48,558 bases of DNA from an uncultured Prevotella sp. GTDB lineage: Bacteria > Bacteroidota > Bacteroidia > Bacteroidales > Bacteroidaceae. Under the pieces are notes generated by a model, which was not told the DNA's origin, did no database searches, and saw only the letters and a list, made by a program, of their open reading frames with translations. The stretch is taken from positions 1 through 48,558 of the forward strand of contig CAKQPF010000024.1 in assembly GCA_934256705.1 (NCBI GenBank). The letters run 5' to 3'. Positions 25,579 to 32,003 of this stretch are shown one piece after another. The position numbers were made by a program, and so were the translations under genes. Numbering within the stretch: the stretch's first letter is position 1; each line of letters starts with the position of its first letter.

Positions 25579-26280
25579 ATGCTTGAAAATATAATCACAT
25601 CAACCAACATTCCACTGCTCACAGCACTGATATTAGGACTACTTGTGGCAATAAATCCTTGCCAGCTTGCCATCAATATCTCTGCCCTTACCTATATAAT
25701 AAAGAAGGACACCGTGAGCAAAGACAAATGGACCCACCCCTTGCTCTATATTCTCGGCAGGTCATTGACCTACACCTTCATGGCGTGGACGCTGGTATGC
25801 CTCATCGGAGGCGGGAAAAACATCGAGACAGTGCAGGCACTTCTGAGCAAAGGCGAGGATATATTGCCATATTTTCTCATCCTGATGGGTGCCTTCTTCC
25901 TCTATCGTGGCATTCATGTCCACCGTCATGAGCATGGAGATGACTGCCATAATTGCGGTCAGATAATCCAGCGAAACGGTCCACTTGGCGCATTGACCCT
26001 TGGTCTTACGCTTGCTTTCGCGTTCTGTCCAGAGAGCGCGGTGTTCTATTTCGGACTGATGCTTCCGCTTGCCACCACATCTACAGCGGGACTACTCGTT
26101 CCTCCTGTCTTTGCCATTGGAGCTGCATTGCCAGTGCTTTTCATCGCTTTCATAATGCAAAAAGCGAGAGACAAGGCAAAGAGTCTCTCCCACTCTATGG
26201 AACATCTGCAACGAGTGCTCAACATATTGACAGGCGTAATCTTCGTGATTATCGCTGTCTTGCTGCTCAATGCGGAATAG
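25579..26280 (+). CDS. CcdA/DsbD-like membrane protein (possible ArsG-type permease)
   Basis: A 233-residue polytopic protein of the LysE/DsbD-transmembrane superfamily. About six helices are visible (near 13-40, 57-80, 92-112, 131-150, 165-190 and 208-230). Two conserved Cys-Pro motifs, NPCQLAINISALTYI (first helix) and AFCPESAVFYFG (fourth helix), are placed as in CcdA/DsbD, where the cysteines pass electrons across the membrane. A His-rich loop (HVHRHEHGDDCHNC, about 114-127) could bind metal. Bacteroidota relatives are often named ArsG-family aromatic arsenical permeases; the sequence alone does not decide between thiol redox transfer and metal or arsenical export. It follows tsaE by 37 nt and faces tadA. 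Confidence 0.7.
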   Translation: MLENIITSTNIPLLTALILGLLVAINPCQLAINISALTYIIKKDTVSKDKWTHPLLYILGRSLTYTFMAWTLVCLIGGGKNIETVQALLSKGEDILPYFLILMGAFFLYRGIHVHRHEHGDDCHNCGQIIQRNGPLGALTLGLTLAFAFCPESAVFYFGLMLPLATTSTAGLLVPPVFAIGAALPVLFIAFIMQKARDKAKSLSHSMEHLQRVLNILTGVIFVIIAVLLLNAE

Positions 26281-26286
26281 GTCAAA

Positions 26287-26463
26287 TAAATAATAGGTAA
26301 TAGGGAATAAGTAATAGGAGATTACACTTACTTCTTATGGTTTCTCGCTGGAGAAATCCTTAATGCAGGTAAATGTAATCTCCTATTCCCTATTACTTAT
26401 TCCCTATATTCTATTTTCTCATTCCTAATCCCTATTACTCATTCCCTATTTTCTATTCATATA
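26287..26463. repeat. Heptad repeats forming a large palindrome
   Basis: TAATAGG/GAATAAG heptads on the left (26287-26320) and CCTATTC/CCTATTA/TCTATTC heptads on the right (26381-26460) are opposite in strand. The 29-nt left arm (26298-26326) pairs with 26374-26407 except for one extra 7-mer (CCCTATT, 26388-26394). The loop carries a hairpin, GGTTTCTC with GAGAAATCC (26339-26359). It lies between convergent genes and may act as a two-way terminator. Confidence 0.8.
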
Positions 26464-26483
26464 CACCCGTTGATGCGCCATAC

Positions 26484-26918
26484 TCAGCGTTTGCTCTTGA
26501 AGAATCGCTGCATCAACTCACGGCATTCATCCTCCAATACGCCAGCGACGACCTCCGCTTTGGGATGGAAAGCATTGGGGGCAACCTTGCGATAGCCCCG
26601 CTTTTCGTCGGGTGCGCCATAGACGATGCGTGGAATCTGCGCCCAACCGATGGCTCCAGCGCACATCGGGCATGGCTCTACTGTGACATAGAGGGTGCAG
26701 TCTGTGAGGTATTTACCTCCGAGAGCATTGGCTCCAGCCGTGATGGCCTGCATCTCGGCATGGGCAGTAACGTCGCAGAGAGTCTCGGTAAGATTGTGGG
26801 TACGCGCTATTATCCTGTTGCGGCAAACGAGGATAGCACCGATGGGAATCTCATCTTCCTTGGCGGCTTGCTCTGCTTCCGCAAGGGCTTTGCGCATATA
26901 TTCTTCGTCCTTGGTCAT
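26484..26918 (-). CDS. tadA: tRNA-specific adenosine deaminase
   Basis: Deaminates A34 of tRNA-Arg(ACG) to inosine. The 144-residue cytidine-deaminase-fold protein has the catalytic zinc motif VTAHAEMQAI (His and Glu, about residues 51-60) and PCPMCAGAI (two zinc Cys, about 82-90). The length is typical. It is the last gene of a minus-strand run birA-pyrH-tadA; the 119-nt gap to pyrH contains a copy of the intercistronic hairpin ending 17 nt before this start codon. A generic nucleoside deaminase is the alternative. Confidence 0.92.
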   Translation of the reverse strand: MTKDEEYMRKALAEAEQAAKEDEIPIGAILVCRNRIIARTHNLTETLCDVTAHAEMQAITAGANALGGKYLTDCTLYVTVEPCPMCAGAIGWAQIPRIVYGAPDEKRGYRKVAPNAFHPKAEVVAGVLEDECRELMQRFFKSKR

Positions 26919-26935
26919 TATGGAGAGGGGATATA

Positions 26936-26964
26936 TCCGCCGGTAATGCGGCGGACACGGTGGC
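26936..26964 (-). ncRNA. Intercistronic hairpin element, copy D (tadA leader)
   Basis: Read on the minus strand: GCCACCGTG (26964-26956), left stem TCCGCCG, loop CATTAC, right stem CGGCGGA (26942-26936), seven perfect pairs. It ends 17 nt before the tadA start codon, the closest of the five. Confidence 0.78.
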
Positions 26965-27037
26965 GATAGGGTTAATATTCTGCAATCATTGCCATCAGAA
27001 TTGTGGTTCGGACGGCAATGGTTGTTTGTTTATTGGC

Positions 27038-27748
27038 TTAGTTGTGCACGAGAGTACCTATTTCTTCACCTTCGATTACCTTCTTGAGGTTGCCGAGGAT
27101 GTCCATATTGAAGACGTAGATAGGGAGGTCATTCTGCATACACATGGCAGTGGCAGTGATGTCCATCACCTTGAGTCCCTGGGCTATAACCTCCTGATAG
27201 GTAATGTCATGATACTTGGTAGCGGTAGGATCCTTCTCCGGGTCAGCGGTATAGACGCCATCCACGCGTGTGCCCTTGAGCATTACGTCGGCTTCTATCT
27301 CTATGCCACGGAGGCTTGAACCGGTGTCTGTGGTGAAGTAAGGGGAACCGGTGCCAGCACTCATGATTACCACCTCGCCGTTTTCCATTGCTTCGATGGC
27401 TTTCCATTTGGAATAGAACTCACCGATAGGCTCCATGCGGATAGCAGTGAGGACGCGGTTCTTCTGACCGATGGCTCCGAGAGCGCTGGAGAGTGCGAGT
27501 GAATTGATGACAGTGGCGCACATTCCCATCTGGTCTCCCTTCACTCTGTCGAAGCCTTTTCCAGCTCCGCTCAGTCCGCGGAAGATGTTTCCACCACCAA
27601 TGACGATGCCAATCTGCACGCCCATAGATGCTATTTCCTTGATTTGCTCAGCGTATTGATTGAGACGCTCTACGTTGATACCTTGTTTCTGTTCGCCTGC
27701 AAGGCTCTCTCCTGAGAGCTTGAGGAGTATTCTTTTGAATCTTGACAT
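27038..27748 (-). CDS. pyrH: Uridylate (UMP) kinase
   Basis: Phosphorylates UMP to UDP. The 236-residue amino-acid-kinase-fold protein has RILLKLSGESLAG at the N-terminus, IGIVIGGGNIFRG, the DQMGMCATVINSLAL segment, GTGSPYFTTDT and VDGVYTADPEKDP. I chose ATG 27748 (MSRFKRILLKLSGES), the usual family start; the longer frame to 27811 crosses the hairpin element in the leader. It sits between birA (upstream) and tadA (downstream). Confidence 0.96.
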   Translation of the reverse strand: MSRFKRILLKLSGESLAGEQKQGINVERLNQYAEQIKEIASMGVQIGIVIGGGNIFRGLSGAGKGFDRVKGDQMGMCATVINSLALSSALGAIGQKNRVLTAIRMEPIGEFYSKWKAIEAMENGEVVIMSAGTGSPYFTTDTGSSLRGIEIEADVMLKGTRVDGVYTADPEKDPTATKYHDITYQEVIAQGLKVMDITATAMCMQNDLPIYVFNMDILGNLKKVIEGEEIGTLVHN

Positions 27749-27788
27749 TGGGTTGATATTTTGTTTTTTGTTTGAGATGCTTGTTGTA

Positions 27789-27817
27789 TCAGCCGGTAAC
27801 GCGGCTGACACAGTGGC
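27789..27817 (-). ncRNA. Intercistronic hairpin element, copy E (pyrH leader)
   Basis: Minus strand: GCCACTGTG (27817-27809), left stem TCAGCCG, loop CGTTAC, right stem CGGCTGA (27795-27789), seven perfect pairs. Compared with copy D, the third pair has changed from C-G to A-T on both sides, a compensatory change. It ends 40 nt before ATG 27748. Confidence 0.78.
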
Positions 27818-27824
27818 GACTGTT

Positions 27825-27859
27825 AAATGAAGAATGTAGAATGAAGAATGAAGAATGGC
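27825..27859. repeat. Heptad repeat array, GAATGAA type
   Basis: Five 7-mers in register: AAATGAA, GAATGTA, GAATGAA, GAATGAA, GAATGGC. It is in the birA-pyrH gap. A similar array is at 39384-39424. Confidence 0.75.
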
Positions 27860-27885
27860 TGACGCCGTTGGATTATCGCCAGTTC

Positions 27886-28638
27886 TTACAGCAGGAATTT
27901 TACTTCCTTCACTTCATATCGGCTGACGGTTCCGTCAGTGCGGAGGAGGGACATGTAGCCGCTGGGATGCACTTTCAGGAGACGGGCATCAAACTGTCCG
28001 TCCTTGTCCTCATAGCGATGGAACTGCCCATCCTGACGGAAGAGGCAGCTATTGTATAGTTCCACGATGGCGGAGCAATCGCCTTTTCCGCATTCCGTCC
28101 TTGCCATGTCATAGTAATGCAGGAAACGCATGATGATCTTGTCGAGGATTTCCTGGCAGTCATGCTCCTTGCCCGTGATCTGGAAGAGCGACACCGGATT
28201 CGGCGCATCGCTGAGAAACTGGCGCTGATTGACGTTGATTCCTGTTCCGATGACCATATCCGCTATCCGTCCGCCCTTGATGTTGCCGTCAATTCGCGTG
28301 CCGCTGATCTTGCGGTCGTTCCAGTATATGTCGTTCGGCCACTTGATAGTGATGCCGTCCGTGTATTCTGAAAGCACATCGCGGAGCGCCAAAGCCTCAG
28401 ACATAGAAATGAGAAAACTCACCGTGGCATCCACCCACGTGGGATGAATGAGCAAGGAGAAGAGGAGGTTTTTCCCCGGTTCGCTCTCCCATTGGTTAGT
28501 TCCCATTCCCCTACCGGCAGTCTGAAAGTCCGTGACCGCCACCACAAGTTCGTCATCCCCATATTGACCAGCATTCCTGATGAGGAAATCATTGGTGGAA
28601 GCAGTGGTGTCGAGATGCAATATTCTACTCTTTTTCAT
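27886..28638 (-). CDS. birA: Biotin-[acetyl-CoA-carboxylase] ligase
   Basis: Activates biotin with ATP and attaches it to a lysine of biotin carrier proteins. The 250-residue protein starts directly with the catalytic domain (LDTTASTNDFLI), followed by the biotinyl-AMP loop TAGRGMGTNQWESEPGKNLLFS, IKWPNDIYWNDRKISG and GTGINVNQ, and a small C-terminal SH3-like part. It has no N-terminal helix-turn-helix, so it is a mono-functional ligase without repressor function. The start at 28638 (MKKSRILHLDTT) is preferred to the longer frame, which crosses the -7 box at 28678-28671. Confidence 0.94.
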   Translation of the reverse strand: MKKSRILHLDTTASTNDFLIRNAGQYGDDELVVAVTDFQTAGRGMGTNQWESEPGKNLLFSLLIHPTWVDATVSFLISMSEALALRDVLSEYTDGITIKWPNDIYWNDRKISGTRIDGNIKGGRIADMVIGTGINVNQRQFLSDAPNPVSLFQITGKEHDCQEILDKIIMRFLHYYDMARTECGKGDCSAIVELYNSCLFRQDGQFHRYEDKDGQFDARLLKVHPSGYMSLLRTDGTVSRYEVKEVKFLL

Positions 28639-28670
28639 AATTAAAAAGGGGCATTCAATCTTTATGAACG

Positions 28671-28678
28671 CAAAATTA
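28671..28678 (-). promoter_or_regulatory. -7 box for birA-pyrH-tadA
   Basis: CAAAATTA on the plus strand is TAATTTTG on the minus strand, 32 nt before the birA start. No TTG is evident at -33. Confidence 0.5.
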
Positions 28679-28719
28679 GTCAAAAAAAAAGAATAAATAA
28701 ATAAATCCTCGGAATAATT

Positions 28720-28749
28720 TTGCATGTTGGCAGAAAAAATGTATCTTTG
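28720..28749 (+). promoter_or_regulatory. Promoter of trxA
   Basis: TTG at 28720-28722 and TATCTTTG at 28742-28749, 19 nt apart. It is divergent from the birA promoter. Confidence 0.72.
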
Positions 28750-28783
28750 CAGTCATAATCAACATAAAAATCAGAAAACAACA

Positions 28784-29101
28784 ATGGAAGTAGTAATAAC
28801 AAATGAGAATTTCGAGGAGCTCAAGAAAGGTGAGCTCCCATTGGTAGTGGACTTCTGGGCAACATGGTGCGGACCTTGCAAGATGGTAGGCGCAGTGCTT
28901 AGCCAGTTGGCAGAGCAGTATGACGGCAAGATCGTCGTAGGCAAGTGCGACGTAGAGGCAAACGAGGACATCGCAATGGAGTTTGGCATCCGCAATCTCC
29001 CTACCCTCCTTTTCTTCAAGAACGGCGAGCAGGTAGATAAGTTTGTAGGCGCAGCCAACAAGGCAAAGCTGGAAGCAAAGTTCCAGGATGTGATTGGATA
29101 A
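28784..29101 (+). CDS. trxA: Thioredoxin
   Basis: A 105-residue cytoplasmic thioredoxin. The active site is FWATWCGPCKM (WCGPC, about residues 26-30), followed by the usual KCDVEANEDIAMEFGIRNLPTLLFFKNG with the cis-Pro. It has no signal peptide. ATG 28784 lies about 32 nt after the predicted transcription start; the longer frame (28724) includes the promoter. A long hairpin separates it from greA. Confidence 0.94.
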   Translation: MEVVITNENFEELKKGELPLVVDFWATWCGPCKMVGAVLSQLAEQYDGKIVVGKCDVEANEDIAMEFGIRNLPTLLFFKNGEQVDKFVGAANKAKLEAKFQDVIG

Positions 29102-29126
29102 TCCACACCATCTCATAATGAAAAGA

Positions 29127-29176
29127 CGATGATAGTCAGCCTTGGCCCAGCTTGCCAAGGCTGGCTATCATCGTTT
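29127..29176 (+). terminator. Long hairpin between trxA and greA
   Basis: The 19-nt arm at 29127-29145 (ending AGTCAGCCTTGG) pairs with 29155-29173 with a single G-T wobble, and two or three more pairs can form outside. The tail is only TTTCG, so it may be an inefficient terminator. Confidence 0.75.
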
Positions 29177-29202
29177 CGTAAAGGAAAGAGAAAGACAAGG
29201 AT

Positions 29203-29670
29203 ATGGAATATATGTCACAAGAAGGCTACGACAAGCTCGTGGCTGAACTCAAACACATGGAACTGGTGGAACTGCCCCAGGTGAAGGATGCCATCTCCGA
29301 GGCACGCGACAAGGGCGACCTTAGCGAGAACTTCGAATATCATGCCGCAAAGCGCGAGCAGGGCAAGCTGCTCAGCAGGATGCGCTTCGTGCAAGGCGTG
29401 CTGGAGAATGCGCGCGTGGTGGACAAAAGCCTGCTCAACAGCGACACCGTCGGACTTCTCAGCCGTGTGGGAATCACCAACGTGGCGAGCAATCACAGCA
29501 TGACCTACACCATAGTGAATCCGCACGAGGCAAACCTCAGCGAGGGAAAGATTTCCGTCAAGTCGCCTATAGCCCAGGCATTGATAGGCAGCAAGGTGGG
29601 CGATGTGGTGGAAGCACGCGTACCAGCCGGAGTCATCAAGCTTCGCATCGACAGCATCGAGCTGTCATAA
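29203..29670 (+). CDS. greA: Transcription elongation factor GreA
   Basis: Stimulates RNA cleavage by backtracked RNA polymerase. The 155-residue protein has the N-terminal coiled-coil finger with the acidic tip RDKGDLSENFEYHAAKREQG (Asp and Glu near residues 42-45) and the C-terminal FKBP-like domain ending in IDSIEL. The length and layout are those of GreA. It follows trxA across a long hairpin and has several hairpins behind it. Confidence 0.96.
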   Translation: MEYMSQEGYDKLVAELKHMELVELPQVKDAISEARDKGDLSENFEYHAAKREQGKLLSRMRFVQGVLENARVVDKSLLNSDTVGLLSRVGITNVASNHSMTYTIVNPHEANLSEGKISVKSPIAQALIGSKVGDVVEARVPAGVIKLRIDSIELS

Positions 29671-29673
29671 GCC

Positions 29674-29797
29674 GTGGTTTCAGAAACAACCACATTGCAG
29701 AGTGACGGCTATAATCATACCAATTCATCTTTTCACCGTCACAAAAAGAAATGCTTTTATCGGGAAATGCTACTTTTAAAAAATAACATTTCCCGAT
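29674..29797 (+). other. Three hairpins downstream of greA
   Basis: GTGGTT/AACCAC (29674-29693), GTGACGG (29702-29708) with CCGTCAC (29736-29742), and ATCGGGAAATG (29759-29769) with CATTTCCCGAT (29787-29797). The last is a perfect 11-bp stem but has no T-run. They occupy the 269-nt gap before the AbiE operon; I see no gene in it. Confidence 0.55.
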
Positions 29798-29890
29798 TTG
29801 TCAATCCTTACTTTTATATGGAAAAGTTGAGGGTTTTCCTTTTATAAATGCGATAAATCTACGGCACATTTCAAAATAATCCGCAGTTTT

Positions 29891-29921
29891 TTGCCGTCAT
29901 TCAAGTTTTTTTGTATTTTTG
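29891..29921 (+). promoter_or_regulatory. Promoter of the AbiE operon
   Basis: TTG at 29891-29893 and TATTTTTG at 29914-29921, 20 nt apart, 18 nt before the first start codon. No convincing inverted-repeat operator is seen. Confidence 0.7.
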
Positions 29922-29939
29922 CACAAACAAAAGTGATGT

Positions 29940-30521
29940 ATGGAAAAGATATCTCATAAAGTAGCGACACTTGGTGGAGTCATATCTACGACAGATATTT
30001 CAAGCGAGGCAGAATACAAGCGCATTCACAGAGCAGCGCAACGCGGTGAATTGCTAAGACTTCGCTCTGGCGTCTATGCGTCTCCAGATGCGTTGCTCGA
30101 TACGATGCTGGATATAGAACGCATTGTACCGGGCGGTGTGGTATGTCTATATAATGCCTGGAGCCACTACCAACTCACCACAACCATACCACCTGCATTC
30201 TGTGTTGCTATAGAGCGAAAGCGCAAGGTGGTGATTCCTCCATCACTTCCTATTACCCTCTACTATTGGAAAGAAGACTATCTCTCGCTCGGGGTAATAG
30301 AAGAAACTCTGTCAGGACATTCCGTTCGCATCACCAATCTTGAACGCAGCGTGTGTGATGCCGTGAAATACCGCAACAAGATAGGTCTTGATGTCTGTGC
30401 GGAAATAGTGCGGACATATCTGAGAAAAGATGGTCGAGACCTTAGTCTTCTAACGGAATATGCCAAACGCCTTAGAGTTTGGACTACATTGAAAGGTTAC
30501 CTTGAAATAGCATTGGAATGA
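29940..30521 (+). CDS. abiEi: AbiEi-type antitoxin
   Basis: A 193-residue protein of the AbiEi family, the antitoxin and autorepressor of type IV toxin-antitoxin systems. An N-terminal winged-helix-like region (about 1-55, with ISTTDISSEAEYKRIHRAAQRGELLRLRSGVYAS as its typical lead-in, read across) is followed by the AbiEi C-terminal domain with VCLYNAWSHYQLTTTIP and RITNLERSVCDAVKYRNKIG. Its stop overlaps the toxin start (ATGA), so the two are translationally coupled. AbiE systems protect against some phages by abortive infection and stabilise mobile DNA. Family call firm, phage role inferred. Confidence 0.88.
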   Translation: MEKISHKVATLGGVISTTDISSEAEYKRIHRAAQRGELLRLRSGVYASPDALLDTMLDIERIVPGGVVCLYNAWSHYQLTTTIPPAFCVAIERKRKVVIPPSLPITLYYWKEDYLSLGVIEETLSGHSVRITNLERSVCDAVKYRNKIGLDVCAEIVRTYLRKDGRDLSLLTEYAKRLRVWTTLKGYLEIALE

Positions 30522-31390
30522 TAGAAAAGAAAAACTACGGAAAGTCTGTCAGATCACGTCTGATAAATCTGATGAACGAGACAGGCTACAAATATATGTA
30601 TCTATTGGCAAGATACTTCAACGAGCGCTTGCTCTATCGTGTCTCAGCCAGCCAATACAAGAATAATTTCCTGCTGAAAGGAGGCTCTTTGCTTTATGCC
30701 TTGGATGGTCTTGAAGCGCGTCCCACAGTTGATGTGGACTTCATGGCTGACAGAATAAGCCGTGACAGGGAAAGTCTCATGGAAGTATTCAAGCATATTG
30801 TCGCAATAAGTTGCGATGAGGACGGAGTACAGTTTGACACAGAGAGCATCAAATCAGAACCCATCACCGTGGATAAGAAATATCCAGGTCTGCGTTTCTA
30901 TGTAACTGCACACATGGACACGATTGTTCACAAGATGTCTATTGATATTGGTTTTGGAGATGTGGTTTCCCCATGTCCGATGACAATAGATTACCCTTTG
31001 CTCCTTAGAGATGTGCCATCTGTCAATCTTCAAGCCTATTCGTTGGAAACCGTTGTAGCAGAAAAATTCCAAACGATGATTGACCGCGATGAAGCGAACA
31101 GCCGCATGAAAGATTTCTTTGACTGCTACCAGTTGCTTACTCAGCGGAGTTTTAGCGATGAAATGCTGTATGAAGCCATCAAGGCTACATTTGATAATAG
31201 GGCACTGGGGTATAAAACGAATCTCAAACTATTCTCAGATGAGTTCGCCACAGACAAAGACCGCATTATTCGCTGGAAGTCTTTTCTGAAAAAGATAAAC
31301 TGGAAAGAGGATATTCCTTTCGCTTCCGTCATGCAGGTTATCAAAACACACCTTAAGCCTATGGCAACAAGATACTGGAATGAAAAATGA
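30518..31390 (+). CDS. abiEii: AbiEii/AbiGii nucleotidyltransferase toxin
   Basis: A 290-residue toxin of the AbiEii family (nucleotidyltransferase fold). Visible motifs are KGGSLLYAL (about residues 49-57), the catalytic TVDVDFMAD with the paired Asp (about 67-75), the later ETVVAEKFQTM (about 179-189) and RMKDFFDCYQL (about 200-210), all diagnostic of the family. These toxins transfer nucleotides to tRNA or other targets. It overlaps the antitoxin gene by 4 nt. Downstream comes a 22-bp repeat array, not a clear terminator. The pair has no mobile-element genes next to it, but the 29.7-34 kb region differs from the surrounding housekeeping genes. Confidence 0.9.
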   Translation: MIEKKNYGKSVRSRLINLMNETGYKYMYLLARYFNERLLYRVSASQYKNNFLLKGGSLLYALDGLEARPTVDVDFMADRISRDRESLMEVFKHIVAISCDEDGVQFDTESIKSEPITVDKKYPGLRFYVTAHMDTIVHKMSIDIGFGDVVSPCPMTIDYPLLLRDVPSVNLQAYSLETVVAEKFQTMIDRDEANSRMKDFFDCYQLLTQRSFSDEMLYEAIKATFDNRALGYKTNLKLFSDEFATDKDRIIRWKSFLKKINWKEDIPFASVMQVIKTHLKPMATRYWNEK

Positions 31391-31508
31391 AAACAGAGTG
31401 GGAATACTCTTATCGCAGCAGTTTTCCAAAACTCAGAATGAGATGCAAACAAGACTGACGCGAAGCAATCTTAAGGACGGAAAAACAGAACAAAAAAGTG
31501 ATTACTAT

Positions 31509-31640
31509 GCTATCATTTTGCAATAGCATAGATATTGCGATGCAAAAGCATAGATATTACGTCGTGAAAGCATAGCTTTTAGGGTGTAATATCTATGCTT
31601 TTACAGGCTAAAAACTATGCTTTTACAACGCATTGATTAT
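31509..31640 (+). repeat. 22-bp degenerate repeat array, locus 3
   Basis: A 17-nt partial unit at 31509 is followed by 22-bp units beginning at 31526, 31548, 31570, 31592 and 31614, each starting GCATAG, TCTATG or ACTATG and mostly ending in AAAA, GAAA or AATA. It lies between the AbiE toxin gene and the operator cluster before the ATPase. Confidence 0.85.
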
Positions 31641-31753
31641 CAAATTATTACAAAAGCCTTTCACTATCATCCTCTCGAAACAGGAAAATAGAACAATTCC
31701 GTGTCTGAAAGACCTGCAGAAGAACTAAGGGAAAGGTTTCCATTTTGCCCGTA

Positions 31754-31963
31754 TGCAGATTAAGCCTGCAAAAACATGCTTAATCTGCAAATCGCCTTTT
31801 ACTTTCTGATATTCAGTAGATTGCAAGTGCAAACTAATTTCATAAAGGCATATTTTCCCATCATTTTTTTCTTAATATGCACTATTTTGCAGTGTAATAT
31901 CGCATTTTTTGCAGATTAAGCATGAAATTTCAGGCTTATTTTGACAAAAACTTGCAGATTAAG
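31754..31963 (+). promoter_or_regulatory. Cluster of five TGCAGATTAAGC sites
   Basis: TGCAGATTAAGC at 31754-31765 and 31910-31921; its exact complement at 31778-31789 (a perfect 12-bp inverted repeat with the first, 12-nt spacer); an 11-base match at 31953-31963; and an inverted 10-of-11 match at 31871-31881. The last direct copy begins inside the -33 TTG (31952-31954) of the ATPase promoter, so a repressor bound there would block transcription. No other gene lies in 31391-32003. Confidence 0.75.
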
Positions 31964-31982
31964 AAAAATATCCGTATATTTG
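31952..31982 (+). promoter_or_regulatory. Promoter of the DUF4143 ATPase gene
   Basis: TTG at 31952-31954 and TATATTTG at 31975-31982, 20 nt apart, 21 nt before the start codon. A TGCAGATTAAG site fills part of the spacer. Confidence 0.75.
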
Positions 31983-32003
31983 CAACCTAAAATATACATA
32001 ATT

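Noticed and set aside
29914..29940. Inverted-repeat operator for AbiEi autoregulation
   Set aside because: No convincing dyad is present between the -7 box and the start codon.
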